Positions 1 through 12,900 of a stretch of 64,000 nt of DNA are shown in pieces. The DNA comes from Pycnopodia helianthoides (lineage: Eukaryota > Echinodermata > Asteroidea > Forcipulatida > Asteriidae), in contig CM063258.1 of the NCBI GenBank assembly GCA_032158295.1, forward strand, positions 1,322,001-1,386,000, in the 5' to 3' direction. A model generated the notes under the pieces. It was not told the DNA's origin, did not search any database, and saw only the letters and a program-made list of their open reading frames with translations. The first letter of the stretch is position 1, and each line of letters starts with the position of its first letter. The translations under genes and the position numbers were made by a program.

Positions 1-3000
1 TTCCCATAACCTTCTTCCTCACGCTGAACATTTTCTTCTTGAGCAGAGGTCGGCAGGTCCTCAGTGCCCCCGTGATGTCAGGAAGAGACCATTGTTTCCT
101 AAGGAGTGCCTCTTCCAGTGTGAGTGGACCGTCTTGTGTCCTCCTTACGCGTGTCGCAATGGCGCAGGTTTTCATGTCTTGGGCGAGATCGTGAACGATT
201 TTTCTGAGGTACTGGGCTGTCTCATGAATGCACTCAATTTCTGAGAAGAAAATAAGATCAATTTATACAGTAATAGTAATAATGATTGCAGTTTTGATAG
301 CAATTGAAATAAGCAACAGTGATTTGAGGGTTTTCCCGACTTTGACAGTTTTTTCAGAAGCAACTATTTCCCCAGAGGATTGGTTCTAGTATCAACTCAA
401 TAATCAGAGAGGTTTTTTTATTCTAAATAACTTGATTATTTTTCGCGTTTTTAATTACAAATCCTGTACTTTGTTTCCCCTGAGCAAGACATTTAACTTA
501 AATTGCTTCTCTTCACCAAGGAGTGAATAGCTACCTGTGAGGGCAGAGATGGTTCTTGTGATTAATTAAGCTTAGTGGGCTACATACAGCACAGGTCGCA
601 GACTCCGGAGGGAGCCGAGATGATTTAAGGAATGAAAATAAATGGCCCAGTGAGCAGGGGTAATATGTTTATGTTCAAAACTGGAGGGTAACCGGCGCTA
701 TATAAATGTCCGTTATTAACAAAATCATTGTGTAACAAACCACAAGGTAAATTTAAATTCAACTTTGACGTGAACAAACAAAATTTTGATAGAATGGGAT
801 TTGAACCTGCAACCTCCGGATTAATGTGCCAGAGCTATACCAACTAAGCTGTCTAGCCCTGTTGGCAGTCTCCCTATGTTACCAGTCAAAGCAGGTTCAA
901 TGGCTTCTGACTGGCACCCCGAATTAACATATAAACAAAATAGGGAGACAGCCAACATAACAAACTTGTGAAAGTTTAAGCTCAACCAGTCATCGGAGTC
1001 ACAAGAAAATATTGAAAAAAAAACATTACATGTTTTCACTGGTTTTAAACACCAAGTTTTGGACGTATGCAATATCAAACAAATTGTTTTTCTCATTTCC
1101 TAAAAACTATAGCACTTCAGGCAAAACTATTTCAAGGGAAGTTTTCCACCATGACCATCTTCATACCATGTAAGTTATGTGCAAATCTGTGAACATTTAT
1201 ATTTTCAATCTTACCAATGTTGTGCACACACTTTAAATTAAAATTTGTTCGAATCCTGGTCATGACACTTGTGTCCTTCAGCAAGGCACTTAACCATAAT
1301 TGCTTCGTAAAAAGTTGGAAAGGTAGTGAATACTGCTCTACCGGCCAGGCTCCTAGTGGATGATACCCATGCCTACATCCTTACGAACTGTGAAGGGGGT
1401 AACCCTGTTTCAGCCCCAGGAGTAGGTGGCAACGTGCCCCTGGCTACAGTCGATTTTCGTCAACAGCCCAAATCAGTTAAGTGTAGCCCTCACCTTGAAG
1501 TGGCCGTTCGGACTTGTGAGTTAAGCAATATCTCATTAAAAAAAAATAATAAAAAACAACCACACTGATTTGAGTCAGTAGCAATGACCACTCACCCAGC
1601 TCGAAGTCCGGCGGATCAAAATGAATACATCTCATGTTGAGAATGAGAGGCGGTAGGTCCTCACCGAACGGTCTGAGCAGACCATGTACGGCCAACTCAT
1701 ACGCCTCTTGGCTCTCCAGATCAACTCCGGCATTACTAGAAAAACAAAATCAATAGATGATCAATTTGCATCAGGGATAACAAATTTTATTAGTTTTTTT
1801 ACCCTAACACAGATGTATGTGAAGCACTGTATATTCAGTACTTTCCCGATTCCTGTGAACAAAATCCACAGGCATATTACTCGGGTGGGATTTGAACTCA
1901 TGACCTTTGCCATTCTAGAGCAGAGGTCTAACCAACTAGACCACCAAAAACAAAATCACGAAAAGCAATAAATGGACTTCAAAGCACGTGGACATCACTG
2001 GTAAACTTCAAAGACTAGTGATCTACACTTTATGTGACCCAACATAGGCATCAAAATAACAAACCTGTGAAAACTTAAGCTCAATCGGTCAATGGAGTCA
2101 CAAGAAGTTGTGATAAACCCCTGATAGGTTTATACTTTTTTCAAACATCAGGTTTTGGACTCATGAGATCAAAACTCGTTGTTTGACTCATTCCTATTGG
2201 TTACAACACACCATGTGACCTTAAAATGACCTTCCTAGACGTTTAAGTTGTGACCCAATTAAAAATTGGGAAGTCGTCTTTGAACTTGTGTCTGCCTTGT
2301 CTGCAGCTTTTGTAGTAATTTACTGCTGAACTGTGCATGGCATGATACAGGGGATGGTACTGCTTGGATTTATAAAGCTGACACTGACCTGAACAAGATC
2401 TTCTGGTGCCTTCTCCCCAAGTTGGAAATGACACGGTCAAATTTCTCGCTGGTGACATGCTCTGATGAATTAAATAAACACAAATAAAAGTGTCAAAAAA
2501 CATTCTGCTGGCAAATCAATGTCTGCTGCAAGCACAAGGTTTTGGCTACTTCTGGCTTCAGAGCTGGTGTCTGAACATGTAGAGGCATTTTTTATGAAAA
2601 ATAAAATCAATCTGGAAAGACCTGAAATGTTTGCAAAAGATACATAACATAGAGGTCTGGGCAAGTCTTTTCAAGAAGATCTGGAGGCAGAGGGAGACCA
2701 GCGAAAAATCCTGAAATTAGGAAAAAGATTTCTGACAAATCAAGTGTTAACCCCAACTCCCTTGGGTGATTTGAGATCCTTCCTCACTCTAACAAAATCC
2801 TAAACCATCCAGTAACTCAACACCCAAACTGTTGGACTCTGATTATGGTGGTATGCCTGATCACATGTAAAGCATAATCAGTTTACTAGTGCAGACCTCA
2901 GTCCAACAGAACCAAACCAAACATGCAGGTGGATTTTGAAGTTGGGGATGGTTAGGGTTAAAAGCTCAAATGCTACTCACTAAATGCTGATTTTTGCCAG

Positions 3001-5648
3001 ATTTTTCCCTCGGCATCATGGGAGTCTGTGGCGATACCAAACCGACCTTTGACCGTATAGACCTTGGGCATTCTCGCACCAACATACGACTCAATCTTCT
3101 TGCTTCCATCTTTGACAGACAGAACTGCAGTCGGAGAAAAAAGAAGAGCATTCTAGATTGAGTCCAGGCAATACAAAGCTACCATTTTGTTTGGGTTTTA
3201 AGGATTTTTCAAAACTGTGGGGGACATTCTGGACCCAAATTGTGGAAGTTTTGCCAAAGCACACTGAATTGAAACGAGGTTCTCGGAATGTTTTCTACTT
3301 TGTGTTTATCTTGGTTTTAAAAGCCCTACTGCGCAATCTGAATGGTTTTATCTTGATGATTTTTGTGAATTTGATCCAAAATTTAACAAAAAATATTTTT
3401 TTGTTTTGCGTATTGGCAGACGTTTGTGCATATCGGCACACAATTCACGCATATCAGCCCGATACATTAGCTTGTACATGGGAAGAACCCTTACTAGGCT
3501 AAATTATAATTTTTCTTGAATTCTCCAAAATTCTCCAAAATCCTCCACTCAAAACCATCTCAACACCAAATTGTTTGGACTTGGATAAAATTGGTATGCC
3601 TGGCCTAGTGATAAGCAATTGTTATATGGTCCTACAGTCCAAAATCCCAGTCCAAAATCCCGCAGTCCCACAAGTTCTGATGGCCAAGTCATCAGAATGT
3701 GGGTTCAAATCCCAGTCAAGACACTTGTGTTCTTGGGTAAGACACTTAACCATAATTGCTTCTCATCTCCTAGGAGTAAATGGATACCTCTACAAGGATG
3801 AAACGATAATGGTAAAAATAGGCCTGGGCGACTAGTGCGACTACAGGGCTAGAATTTGGGGGGAAAACCCACAAGACCGCAGGGCTTGTAGCTAAAAATA
3901 TTTACTGGACCAGAATTTTGAGTACAAGACCAGAATTGAAATGAGAAGAAAAAAGCCTAAACAGGTTAATATTTGAACTGTTTGAATTTGAAAAAGCACT
4001 AAGAGAAGATTGATCTCTTTTGTATATTATGGGTATGTAATCTTTGATAATCAACAGAATTGTATTTATCAGACTGAAAGTCAACATTTGAACACAAACA
4101 CAAGACCCCCGGACTTGTCCGAACATGAGTTTACTGGCCCGATGCTAAAATCACTGGCCTCGGGCCTGCGGTCCAGTGTCAAATTCGAGCTCTGGACTAG
4201 TGTTGAAGTGCAACTAATTGAAGCACGACTAGTCAGCTAGTAAATTTTACTAGTCGCCCAGGCCTAGTGTCTTGCATTTAAAGGACACACATGTCTAGGC
4301 TGGGACTCGAACCCACACTTTGCTGATCAGAAGCACCAGAGCTGGAGTCTGGTGCTCTTAACCACTTGGCTACGACACACTGATTGTTACGTGAAATTGC
4401 AAAAAGTGACCTTAGCACTGAGGAGATTAAAGTCTCTCCATGGCAAAAATTTGGGAGAATAAAATGCCTCACTGAAAACTTTAATAATTTTTAATACATT
4501 CATACCCATGACACCAGACATTTTTGTGTCCACTCCGACCGAAACCACAGCAACCTTTATCCTGGAATAGAGTGGTCCCCTGACTAACGGGTGATCGGCA
4601 TAGCTCGGCACCTGCACAGCCATCAACGCATTGGGAATGTCGTCTAGTCTTGCCACGTCTTGAACCACTTTAACGAGTTGCCTCTGAGGACGTTGTTCCA
4701 GTTTGTTCAAATCTAGAAATGCAACCGCCGGAAAAGTAGTTTGGAATTACAAGTATTTCAAGCAAATAACAAAATTTGTTTGGTATGTAGTTGGGCAATT
4801 GCGCACTAATGGGTCAAAAGATAACTCTGTAAGACAGGCATGGGAGAGTGAGACCAAAGTCACTATTTTATCCCATTCTTTTCCTGTACATTTACAAAGC
4901 TGTTCATGATTGCTCATAGCAAAAATTCATAAATTAATTTGTGACCTTTAGAAATTACAAGGTCGCTTGAAAAGCATTTCATATGTAGCAAAGACAGACA
5001 TATGGCCTGGAAAGTGAAAAACAAGAATAACAAACAAATTACAAAATATTGTGCCAATAACATTCCTAACCCTTAAAGATTGGTAAGCTACTAAAATTCT
5101 GAGATATTGCTATCAGTATTAAGGAAATAACAATTGGAAATAAGTCGTACGTAAATTGGACAGACACTTTTGTGACAAAATTCTGTCCACATTTGTACAT
5201 ATTTGCTGTTTAAAGTAAACTTATAATTTCTTAAATAGAAAGGGAATATAACTATAAAACACATAGATCCTATTTTGAGCAAAATCCGGTTTTAAAAAAG
5301 AACTGCAGGTGCATTTAAACGTAAAGGGCAAAAAGTTTCCAATATCGGATTTTGTACATCATAACTTACTAGTACTTGTAGTGCTCTCTATGAGGTTCAT
5401 GGAGACGATAGTGGAACGAACCTCACACTCATATTTCTACGAGTAGGGGAAGTTGGCCTAGTCATCATGCAGGTGTTGCGTGTATAATATTTATTATGAT
5501 ATTTACCTTCAATGAGGGAGGTTTGTATGGACTCTTTGACAAACTTGACTGGCATTCCTGACGGTTTGTACACTGCAAACAAACCATTTAAGTTGTTCCA
5601 TGCTCTGGAGGCTAGCTGAGCTGTTGGCTTGACTAGTTGATTAGACAT
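1..5648 (-). CDS. TRUB2: TRUB2-like mitochondrial tRNA/mRNA pseudouridine synthase (3' end outside window)
   Basis: Coding exons, in gene order: 5648-5507, 4712-4506, 3124-2981, 2461-2389, 1735-1596 and 240-1 (open at the window edge). They give about 315 residues, and every junction has GT-AG signals with matching phase. The start MSNQLVKPTAQL is followed by NGLFAVYKPSGMPVKFVKES, the TruB-family N-terminal motif. Exon 2 contains DHPLVRGPLYSRIKV and then VGVDTKMSGV, where the Asp matches the family's catalytic Asp (G-x-L/V-D-x-x-x-SG). Exon 5 carries LESQEAYELAVHGLLRP and RCIHFDPPDFEL. Exon 6 carries CIHETAQYLRKIVHDLAQD and RVRRTQDGPLTLEEALL. Known family role: isomerises uridine to pseudouridine in RNA. 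Human TRUB2 acts in mitochondria on mRNAs. The order of motifs matches TRUB2 rather than TRUB1. Introns hold only SINEs and short TIR elements. The gene call is secure; exact exon edges are hand-placed. Confidence 0.9.
785..905 (-). repeat. tRNA-like SINE fragment
   Basis: The reverse complement contains GGGCTAGACAGCTTAGTTGG (A-box-like) and GGTTGCAGGTTCAAATCCC (B-box-like). The same family lies at 62535-62700 (minus) and partly at 46735-46775. Sequence 905-1240 after it is a decayed relative of the short AT-rich TIR elements found elsewhere in the window. Confidence 0.5.
1820..1955 (-). repeat. tRNA-derived SINE ('TGGTCTAGTTGGT' family)
   Basis: The reverse complement begins TGGTGGTCTAGTTGGTTAGA and carries GAGTTCAAATCCCACC as a B box. 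Related copies: 39170-39300 (minus), 39355-39500 (plus), 45050-45230 (plus) and 46555-46700 (plus). It lies in TRUB2 intron 4; 2012-2240 beside it is a decayed TIR-element relic. Confidence 0.6.
2740..2925 (-). repeat. Interspersed repeat, copy 1 of a two-copy family
   Basis: This block in TRUB2 intron 3 (gene order) matches 58430-58615 in reverse complement. Shared cores include CTGATTATGGTGG and GTGCAGACCTC/GTGCAGTCCTC. No coding potential or clear TIR was seen. It is unclassified. Confidence 0.55.
3195..3395 (+). repeat. Interspersed repeat, copy 1 (partner at 43495-43685)
   Basis: It shares order and sequence with 43495-43685 in the same orientation: GGGGACATTCTGGACCCAAA, GCCAAAGCACACTG, and a TTTTATCTTGATGA-like block. 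It is non-coding and unclassified. Confidence 0.5.
3819..4268. mobile_element. Short TIR element with AGGCCTGGGCGACTAGT ends
   Basis: The left end TAGGCCTGGGCGACTAGT is matched by ACTAGTCGCCCAGGCCTA at the right end, giving a non-autonomous element of about 450 bp in TRUB2 intron 2. Its interior carries the 'ACCAGAATT...AAGACCAG' module seen again near 26050, 45480-45720 and 56550-57000. No ORF belongs to it. Confidence 0.6.
4285..4385 (-). repeat. tRNA-derived SINE head (Leu/Ser-tRNA-like family)
   Basis: On the minus strand this reads GTGTCGTAGCCAAGTGGTTA (A-box region), then GAGCACCAGACTCCAGCTCTGG, and a B box GGGTTCGAGTCCC. The same family recurs at 10243-10595, 18848-19165, 51240-53858 (split) and 57465-58390 (split). 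It is called a SINE rather than a tRNA gene because acceptor pairing is poor and copies are numerous. Confidence 0.6.
4790..5145 (+). repeat. Repeat shared with the 3' flank of the intact PGBD-like gene
   Basis: About 350 bp in TRUB2 intron 1 match 49510-49845 in the same orientation and order. Shared cores include GGCATGGGAGAGTGAGAC, TGTGACCTTTAGAAATTAC and ACAAAATATTGTGCCA. It is non-coding. The partner starts about 90 bp after the PGBD stop codon, so this may be a dispersed copy of that gene's 3' flank, or an unrelated repeat that landed there. Confidence 0.6.
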
Positions 5649-5790
5649 AATGAACGAGAACAAAGATAAAAAATGCAACGAATCCACGCAAGATCGACAT
5701 GAGACGAGAATGAGATGGGCAGACTGCCGCCAGCAGCGGTAGCTCTCGCTCTGACCGGAGTTTGTTAAATTCTTACTTCTAATTTAGTTC
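5649..5790 (-). promoter_or_regulatory. 5' flank of TRUB2-like gene
   Basis: This is the sequence directly upstream of the TRUB2 start codon. It is richer in GC and CpG than its surroundings and contains several short GAC/GAG-rich stretches. It is assigned as 5' UTR/promoter only because of its position and composition; no TATA box or other defined element was recognised. Confidence 0.3.
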
Positions 5791-8000
5791 TCGAGTTGAC
5801 TTTCGATTGAAAATAACTTTGGCCACCAGGACTAAAGAACACACCTAAATTTTATAATTAGACAATACCAATTTTAAGTGCTAAATACCCTGCATGCTGG
5901 AAGTTGCACATGTAACTTTTACTTCTCATGGGAGTCGCCATGTTTACATGATACATTTTGGTCAATGGAGGGCGGTATGCAAACATGATTAAAGTGCAAA
6001 CTGGAGGGGGCGTTGTTCAAATTAATAATTTTGTGAAAATACTTAATTTCTTTCCATGGGGGCGGGGGTGGGGGTGTGGTTGGGCAGCAGCCCTCCCAAA
6101 TTCGGGCATAACAGTGGGGAAAATTCGGGCAAAACAATGGGAAGAATTCGGGCACACCAAGAAGAAGCAAAATTGTTGCAAAAAAGGCTTTTTACCCTTG
6201 TAAAATTTCAGGCAAATCAACCCCTCTGCCCCCATGAGTCTCCATTATGCCATCCAATAGACCTAAAATTCATGCAATTGCAATAGTCTTACTGACAAAA
6301 AAAGAGCGCCCTCGCCAATGGAATGGGTGCTCTTTCAAGAGCAGGTGCAAAGTTCTTGCATCTTTGTTAATGAGAATTGGCAATTTGGATCACTGGTCAG
6401 CTGCAATCCATACCTGATGTTACATAAATTTCTCGGTGAATGACAACAAAAATGTGAACAAATATATATCTTGAGCATTACTGCAATTTCACCAGAGTAA
6501 AATATTAGATGCAGTTTTTCAATTTTCCAATAAAGCTATTTTGTTAAACTACCAATGGTTTTTCAACCCTACTTTTTCCATCCGATAAATTCAACGAATT
6601 ACACACTTTTTAACGACAACAAACCTTAAACACTTGTAGACTATTTCTGAATATTGATATAATATTTATTGCAATTATACATCATAATCACTAGATAGTA
6701 CATAATATTTTAGATATTAAACCTTTCGGGTAAGAGTACAAAGTACAGTGACTATAGAGACCTTTATGACACACACAAAAAACTATAATAAAGGGTGAAA
6801 TCGACAACCACTGAGGGCGCTATTCATTCATACACAAACTTGACTGTCCCCCGACCCCTTCCTCCATTATTGGCAGCATTGACTGTCAAAAGCCATGTCC
6901 GACTTGCCGGCTACGGCTACATCGCTGCATCACTGTGCATTGGAGTATTGGAAGTCCATGGCAACACTCTTAGCAACGGCCATAGCTGCCAATTCGGATA
7001 CGGCCAAAGTTAAAGCACCTGCAAACAGTGAGTGATGCAAGCATGGCAGTGACAAGCTTACGTAGGGAGGTTCTGGGTGGCTCAAGCCCTCTCCAAGAGC
7101 CTGCCGATTCTTATATAATTTTGTAATTTGTTCTTTTTCATTGAGTGAATAAGGAAGAGAAGGGAAAATGTTTAACAAAAAGGAGCATTTAGGGCATTGA
7201 AAATTGGGTTTGAACCCCCCCCAAAAAAAACCCCAACAACCCAACAACCTGTTGTTCTGCATTCTACATAAGAGTTTTAAAAAAACAGAGTGTCCATGAT
7301 TTGCATAAAGAGCAATTCTACATAAATACACACTATATTCTAATGAATTAAAATTTAAAAATGAACCATTGACAAAGGTGACTGAGAAAAACCAAACCAC
7401 AGTTAACGTTTCTTATCAACTATGATAAAAATTACTCACAAATAGCATATCAATTATGCAGGTGTGTTTTCACATGATATAATGAGGTAATAAATATATG
7501 CAATTTTGCCGATGGACTGTGGACTTGTTCCGATACTGCCAGCGGTTCTCAGACAACCATTGCCCAATTTCATAGAGCTTCTTAAGCACAAAAAGTAGCT
7601 AAGCACAACAAAATTATGCTTACTAGCAAAAGGTTACCAGCCAAACTTCAAAGTACCATGTCACAGGTACTGTCAGTGCCTGGTATCCTGCTTGTTTTTG
7701 ATCAACAAAAAGTTGAGAATTATTCTTTGGGGCTATGGCTTTGAAGTATTGACATTATCTCTGGTGCCACTGTTACCGCTGTCAAACACTTTCTCCGACA
7801 AATTGTTACCGTTGTCAAACACTTTTCTCCGACAAATTGTTTTGTAAAAATATCTGATTTTCCAAAGGCAAAATTGTTTTTCTTTACCTAAAAAAAAAAA
7901 CCCAAACAAACAAAGTAACAAAAACAAAACAACTTTAAGACTACACAATGTTATTTTCCATATCCCTACATATCTAATACATGAGTTGAATAAGAATAGT
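5791..8000. other. Intergenic, no gene recognised
   Basis: No exon of a recognisable protein was found. A low-complexity G/C-skewed patch at 6056-6240 ('AATTCGGGCA' repeats) resembles, inverted, part of 17755-17915. 7560-7690 matches the 'CATAGAGCTGCTAAGCA' fold-back family (see 45879-46128). Confidence 0.5.
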
Positions 8001-8002
8001 TT

Positions 8003-8172
8003 CTACTCAGTTGACCCCTTACATGACGCGCAGCGCACTTACACATGCCTATCCTTTCCCTTCTTTTGAGTGTCAAAATATACACACACACAAAATTGAC
8101 CCCCAAAATGGTGGAAATAGAAGACGCGCATTTTGCAGAGGTGCGTTCCGCGTCTGCAAGAGGGTCAACAGC
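8003..8172 (+). repeat. Short interspersed element, copy 1 (partner 46237-46393)
   Basis: It starts TGACCCCTTACATGACGCGC and ends CGTCTGCAAGAGGGTCAA, giving imperfect terminal inverted repeats (GACCCCTT.../...AAGAGGGTC). The partner at 46237-46393 has the same layout, including CAAAATGGTGGAAATAG. A related piece begins near 37030 (GACCCCTTGCGTATGACG) and ends near 37190. It is non-coding. Confidence 0.55.
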
Positions 8173-8413
8173 AAGACTCTCTTTTATAACCATCCTGCTG
8201 GGGTGTGATTCAACAAGGTGTAAGGTGTGGGTCTGTCCTCTTCATTGCTAATCTAATTATAATGTCACAATACAAATCACTAAGAAAAATAGTAACAAAT
8301 CGTTTTGTGAAATCAAGCCCTAATTTTGTTAGATGAATTAATGTTACAAATCATTGCAATCCTTTTTCCTCCCAATTATTTTTGTGGTTAAAAGAACAAA
8401 ATCAATACATTAA

Positions 8414-8636
8414 CCCTCCTACTGTCAGTGACTCTTGGCAACATTTTCCAGTGAGTTGACAAACCATTTGAAACCATTCGACTGCCAAGGTTGTGCACGG
8501 TGGCACAACCTGTGCACAGAACTAACTGTGTACTGTGTACATGCATTCCCTCATGGTATCATATTGCAGGCTGGCATAGTTTATATATCATTCAAAAACA
8601 ACTTGAATGGTATTGAATGGTCAGACAGCAAGAGGG
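8414..8636 (-). mobile_element. TTAA-flanked MITE with piggyBac-like CCCT ends (family C)
   Basis: TTAA at 8410-8413 is followed by CCCTCCTACTGTC, and the right end GACAGCAAGAGGG is followed by TTAA. A TTAA target site and CCCT termini are the signature of piggyBac-group elements. The interior is the reverse complement of 35301-35524, a second complete copy of the same length. It has no coding capacity. It lies between the TRUB2 and V-ATPase G genes. Confidence 0.75.
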
Positions 8637-9507
8637 TTAATACTGATTCGGTAAGCCCTATAAATTGGAAGATGCACCCCCTCCCCCTCTTCTTATAAGA
8701 AACTGAGACAACACGCACTCGCAAGGGTCATAGGGCAAGGACTCACCTTAATCTTCTTTTTTTTTAAGTTGTTAAAACATCAACTTACTCTTAAATTCAA
8801 ATTCAATGCCACTGTTTAAGGAGGGGGGGGGGCAGTAATTCGATCCAATAAGCTCTACCCTTCAACTGTGGTGCCCAAAAGTCTACAAAAGTCCACTATG
8901 TTGAAATAATTACAAAATGTAAACAAGTTTCCACCATTTGGATCACAGCGCAGTGTCTTGTATGTGGTGCAGGGCAAGCTTGACGTATGTGAGTCTATGT
9001 AATAAACAATTACTTGTGGTGGGATGGTCCTAATGGAGTCATCAACTGTACAGGAGCACCATAGTAGATTAATTACTACTTACAAACTATCACAACTTCC
9101 ATCACTGTACACTCACTTATCAATAACAAAACTAACTCTGACCAGAAACCAATGTCATAGATCTGCCGCCCACATAATGTTTGCTCAGCAAAAACTGAAA
9201 TTGCTAATAGCAGTGACAGGTGACCAGCCAAGATGCCATGTGTTGTGTAGCATTTTTGACTGGTCCACCGCTCATTTCTGCTTAGCGAATTCACTCTTTA
9301 AGCAAAAATATGTAGCTTAGTGGAAATGAAAATCTAAAATGTCCGTAACCGTAGTACAGTACAGTCAGACAGCTTAGGAATGTATGTATGATTAACACTG
9401 TACTGACTAGGTATGAGGGGCAAGAAGTATTTGTTTTTGAAGCCCTCTGACACACAGGCATTACAGGCTTCCACAAAGCACCATACCTTCTAGGCTAGCA
9501 TTGGGTA

Positions 9508-9736
9508 CAGGCCTGCAATTACAGACGCCATGGTTGCCCTGGTCTTGGCTTTGGCGCCCCTCTGCTGAATGAAAATGGCCTTGCCCTCTCACAGATAATA
9601 CTCAAGCCCTGTGGGGACACAGGTTTCTTCTGTCTGTGAAAAGTAAAACCCCATGACTTGTGTACTGTGGACTGGTGTGGAATTTTGTGGAATGAGTGAG
9701 TTGGTCAGAAGAATGGACCAACAGTAGGAGGGTTAA
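9508..9736. repeat. CAGGCCTG-type short repeat and a family-C right end
   Basis: 9508-9625 belongs to a short family bounded by ACAGGCCTG-like ends, with 'GGCCTTGCCCTCTC' inside; other copies lie near 30290-30475, 54098-54235 and 63470-63641. 9690-9736 is a separate right end of the TTAA/CCCT family (CAACAGTAGGAGGGTTAA) with no convincing left partner close by. Confidence 0.5.
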
Positions 9737-9966
9737 ATATGCTTTTTAAGGAATCCGAACCTTGCAAGTACAGATCCTTTATGTTGAAAATGTATTCCAG
9801 TACTTCCACCTATCACTACAACTGATACATTTTTTTCCACAAATAGTGTATATATATACACATATAGATGTCAATATTATATTCTTAAACCCTTGAAATA
9901 AATTCAATTTTTTTTTAAAGCCAAATATCTGCCTCACTGTCTCATGTTATTACTATTTTTTAATTT

Positions 9967-12900
9967 CTATAGCTGCACATTTATGTGGAGTTCTGGCTTA
10001 ATGTCGAAGACGAGATCGAAGAGTCCGGACAAGACCTCCTCCTTGCTCTTGGAGACGCGGATGTCCATCTCGCTGATCTTACGCCTGGTCTGTTCCTCCG
10101 CCTCTTTGGCTTGGTCTCCCTTGGAACCTAGGTACTGTGTGGAGGAGAGGAGAGAAGTGCATGGGATGAATGAACGACAGCATAACAGGAGATGCCTCAA
10201 CATCGAAAAAAATGGCCCAATGAAAGCCTTGTCTTATGAATAAATAAATAACTAAATAAATAACTAGTTCTTATATAGCGCATTTTACAATAACATATAA
10301 ATTTGCGCTTTACATTAGTGCCCTGGTCATTGGGCCAATAGCATTCTTGTAATCTTTCTCAGCTCCCTGGGGGGTAGCCCCGAGCTGCTGTGGCGCTCCG
10401 AAAGCTTTTTTAAACACAATATCAATCTCTACCCTCGCAGGTACCCATTTATACCCCTGGGTGAAGAGAAGCAGTTAGAGTAAAGCTTATTGCTCAAGGA
10501 CACAAGGGTCATGACCGGGATTTGAACCACACCCGGATGACTTAACCACCAAAACTTGAATCTGATGCTCTAAACCGCTCGGCCATGACACCCTATGAAG
10601 AGGAGCCTCCTCAAGATCAGGGCATGAATTTCAAGAGAGTCTCTAATATATCATGTTGTGGTACCCCTTGCTAGTTGCAGGATTAGAACTGGCCTTTGTC
10701 TGGCAGGCAGACTCGTTTCGGTGGTCTACCAGCTGAGACAACTGCTCTAGAGTGCCACCTGATTCGCCCAGCCACCATGGTTTATAAGCGGGGCAGTCAA
10801 GTATCATGATATCACCCATGATACCCTTCGTAAAGGCAAAGTATACCTTTGGTATTTGGAACCGTTCGGTTGTTTTAATCCTACTTAAATGTAGATATAT
10901 GCAATAAAACCAACCTGTGAAAATTTCATTCTAAAAGGTGGTAGCATTTTTGAGATATCACCGAAAATCTGGAGCGCTTATGTCCATGCAGGAAGAATAA
11001 TCCGTAATTGGAATATAAAATCTGCTTAGATTAAACAATTTTTGAATCTCTTTCTCTAGAACCACATTCCTTAGAAGAGAATCGTTTCTCAAAATGTTAC
11101 ACAATATCAACAGCTGCAGTGCTTCTTACCAAGTGAGTTTTTATGGACATTAATTTTTGGAGTAATTATCAAAGGTGTACCCTTCCTTTAATAGCCCGTT
11201 CTCAATCTGCCTTGCTAATAAAAGTGGGTGCTCTACCATGATGCCATGATAGTGACATAGAAGGTTTATATGAGAAGCAGTCATACTTGGCGGCTTGCTT
11301 ATAGACCACGGTGGCTAGGCAATTCAGTTAAAAATGCAAAAGGGGTGACTGGGGTCATGGGTTTGAAGCCCACCCAAAGTAGCCTGTGTTTTTTTTTCCA
11401 CAGGACCTGGAAAGCAAAGAGTATACACTGCTTATATCACAACGGTAAATCGGTAAAATAAAAATAACAAAATCACAGCCCCGTTGCTCTAAAAGGTGAA
11501 ACAAAGTACACGCTTCAAGTCCTACATGTAAGAAGGTGTCCAAATTTGCTGGAAATGAAAAAAACTGGGTGTCCAAATTGTTCACTTACAATACATTTAC
11601 ATGTAAATGACAGATAAAACAGGGTGTCCAAATTTAACACAGGGTGTCCAAAAGACACCCAGACACCCCTCTGGCTAACACTATGCGTACACCAATTAAT
11701 CCTCAGTAGCCCAAATCAATAACAAAGTTCACAAGCTTTGGGGCTAAAACATGTGTACTTACATTTGCCTGAATTTCTTGGAATTTCTCTTCTCTCGTTC
11801 TTCTGTATTTCTCTATTTCTTCTTGCGCTTCTTCTTTGGCTTGCTTTAACCTCTTGTTTTTCTCTGGACAGAAAAAAATGTCATCCGTTTACAATGTGGT
11901 GAATGCACCTACACAGTACACAGTCAACCCTCCTACTGTCTGACCAGCATCAACTGTGGGTTTTGAACGACTGATAAACTATGCTAGCCTGTTCTAATGT
12001 AGAGATTGCAATTACACAGTACACAACCAACCCTCCTACTGTCTGACCATTCAACATCATTTTAGATGATAAACTATGCTCCCCTGCAACATGATATCAT
12101 GTGGTGAATACATTTACACAGTACACAGTCAACCTCCTACTGTCAGACCAATCAATATCATCCACTGTGGCTTTAAGTATTGTAGACAAACTACATTGTA
12201 TGCTAGCCCACAGTTGTAAATGCATCTGCACAGTACAGCCATGTACTCAGTGAGTTAGACGTATAACTGTGACACCATACACGACATACACGGACCATCT
12301 GATCAATTGAATAATTTACTTTCAAATGGTCAGCTCGGTCAACTCACTAAAAAACAATTCCAAGATAGTAGGAGGGCTAATAAGATAGTGCTGCAGAGTA
12401 CTTTAAAAAAAATGACCTTTGTTGTATTTTTTATATTTTCTATGCAACAAGTCACACCTTCTGCATTGAAAAGGAACTTGAAAAAAATTCTGAATAGGCC
12501 TACGTCATCAATGTATTTTCATTATTTGTTTTCCTTCATTCAGGTGTCTTTTGCATTATATAAATAATCATTATAATTTCTAGCCTTGCCTAATGATGAT
12601 GTCATTCTCGCTCTGTGGTTTGTTTCAATAAAAAAAAAACTAGTTGGCTGAGACTTTACAAAAAGGGGGTGTGTCATCCTTCTTTGGTTATGAAAGGTTA
12701 GCCAAAGTAAAAAAAAAAGTAAAAAATATACATCAGTTGAGTTTATTGTTTTTTAAAAAAGAAGATGAAGGTCTTTTATTTTTTTATTAATTTTTTTTAA
12801 AGAATAATAAAAAGAGCCACACAAACAACATTCCTGGCTTTGTAGAACTTAGTCGTCTAGTGACTAGTGTAGGGATTTTGTCCCCCGGTGTGTCCGCCCC

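Noticed and set aside
2470..2664. Possible TRUB2 exon in the minus frame 2664-2470
   Set aside because: Exon 2461-2389 joins in phase and matches the family (HVTSEKFDRVI ... RRHQKILF); this frame does not match.
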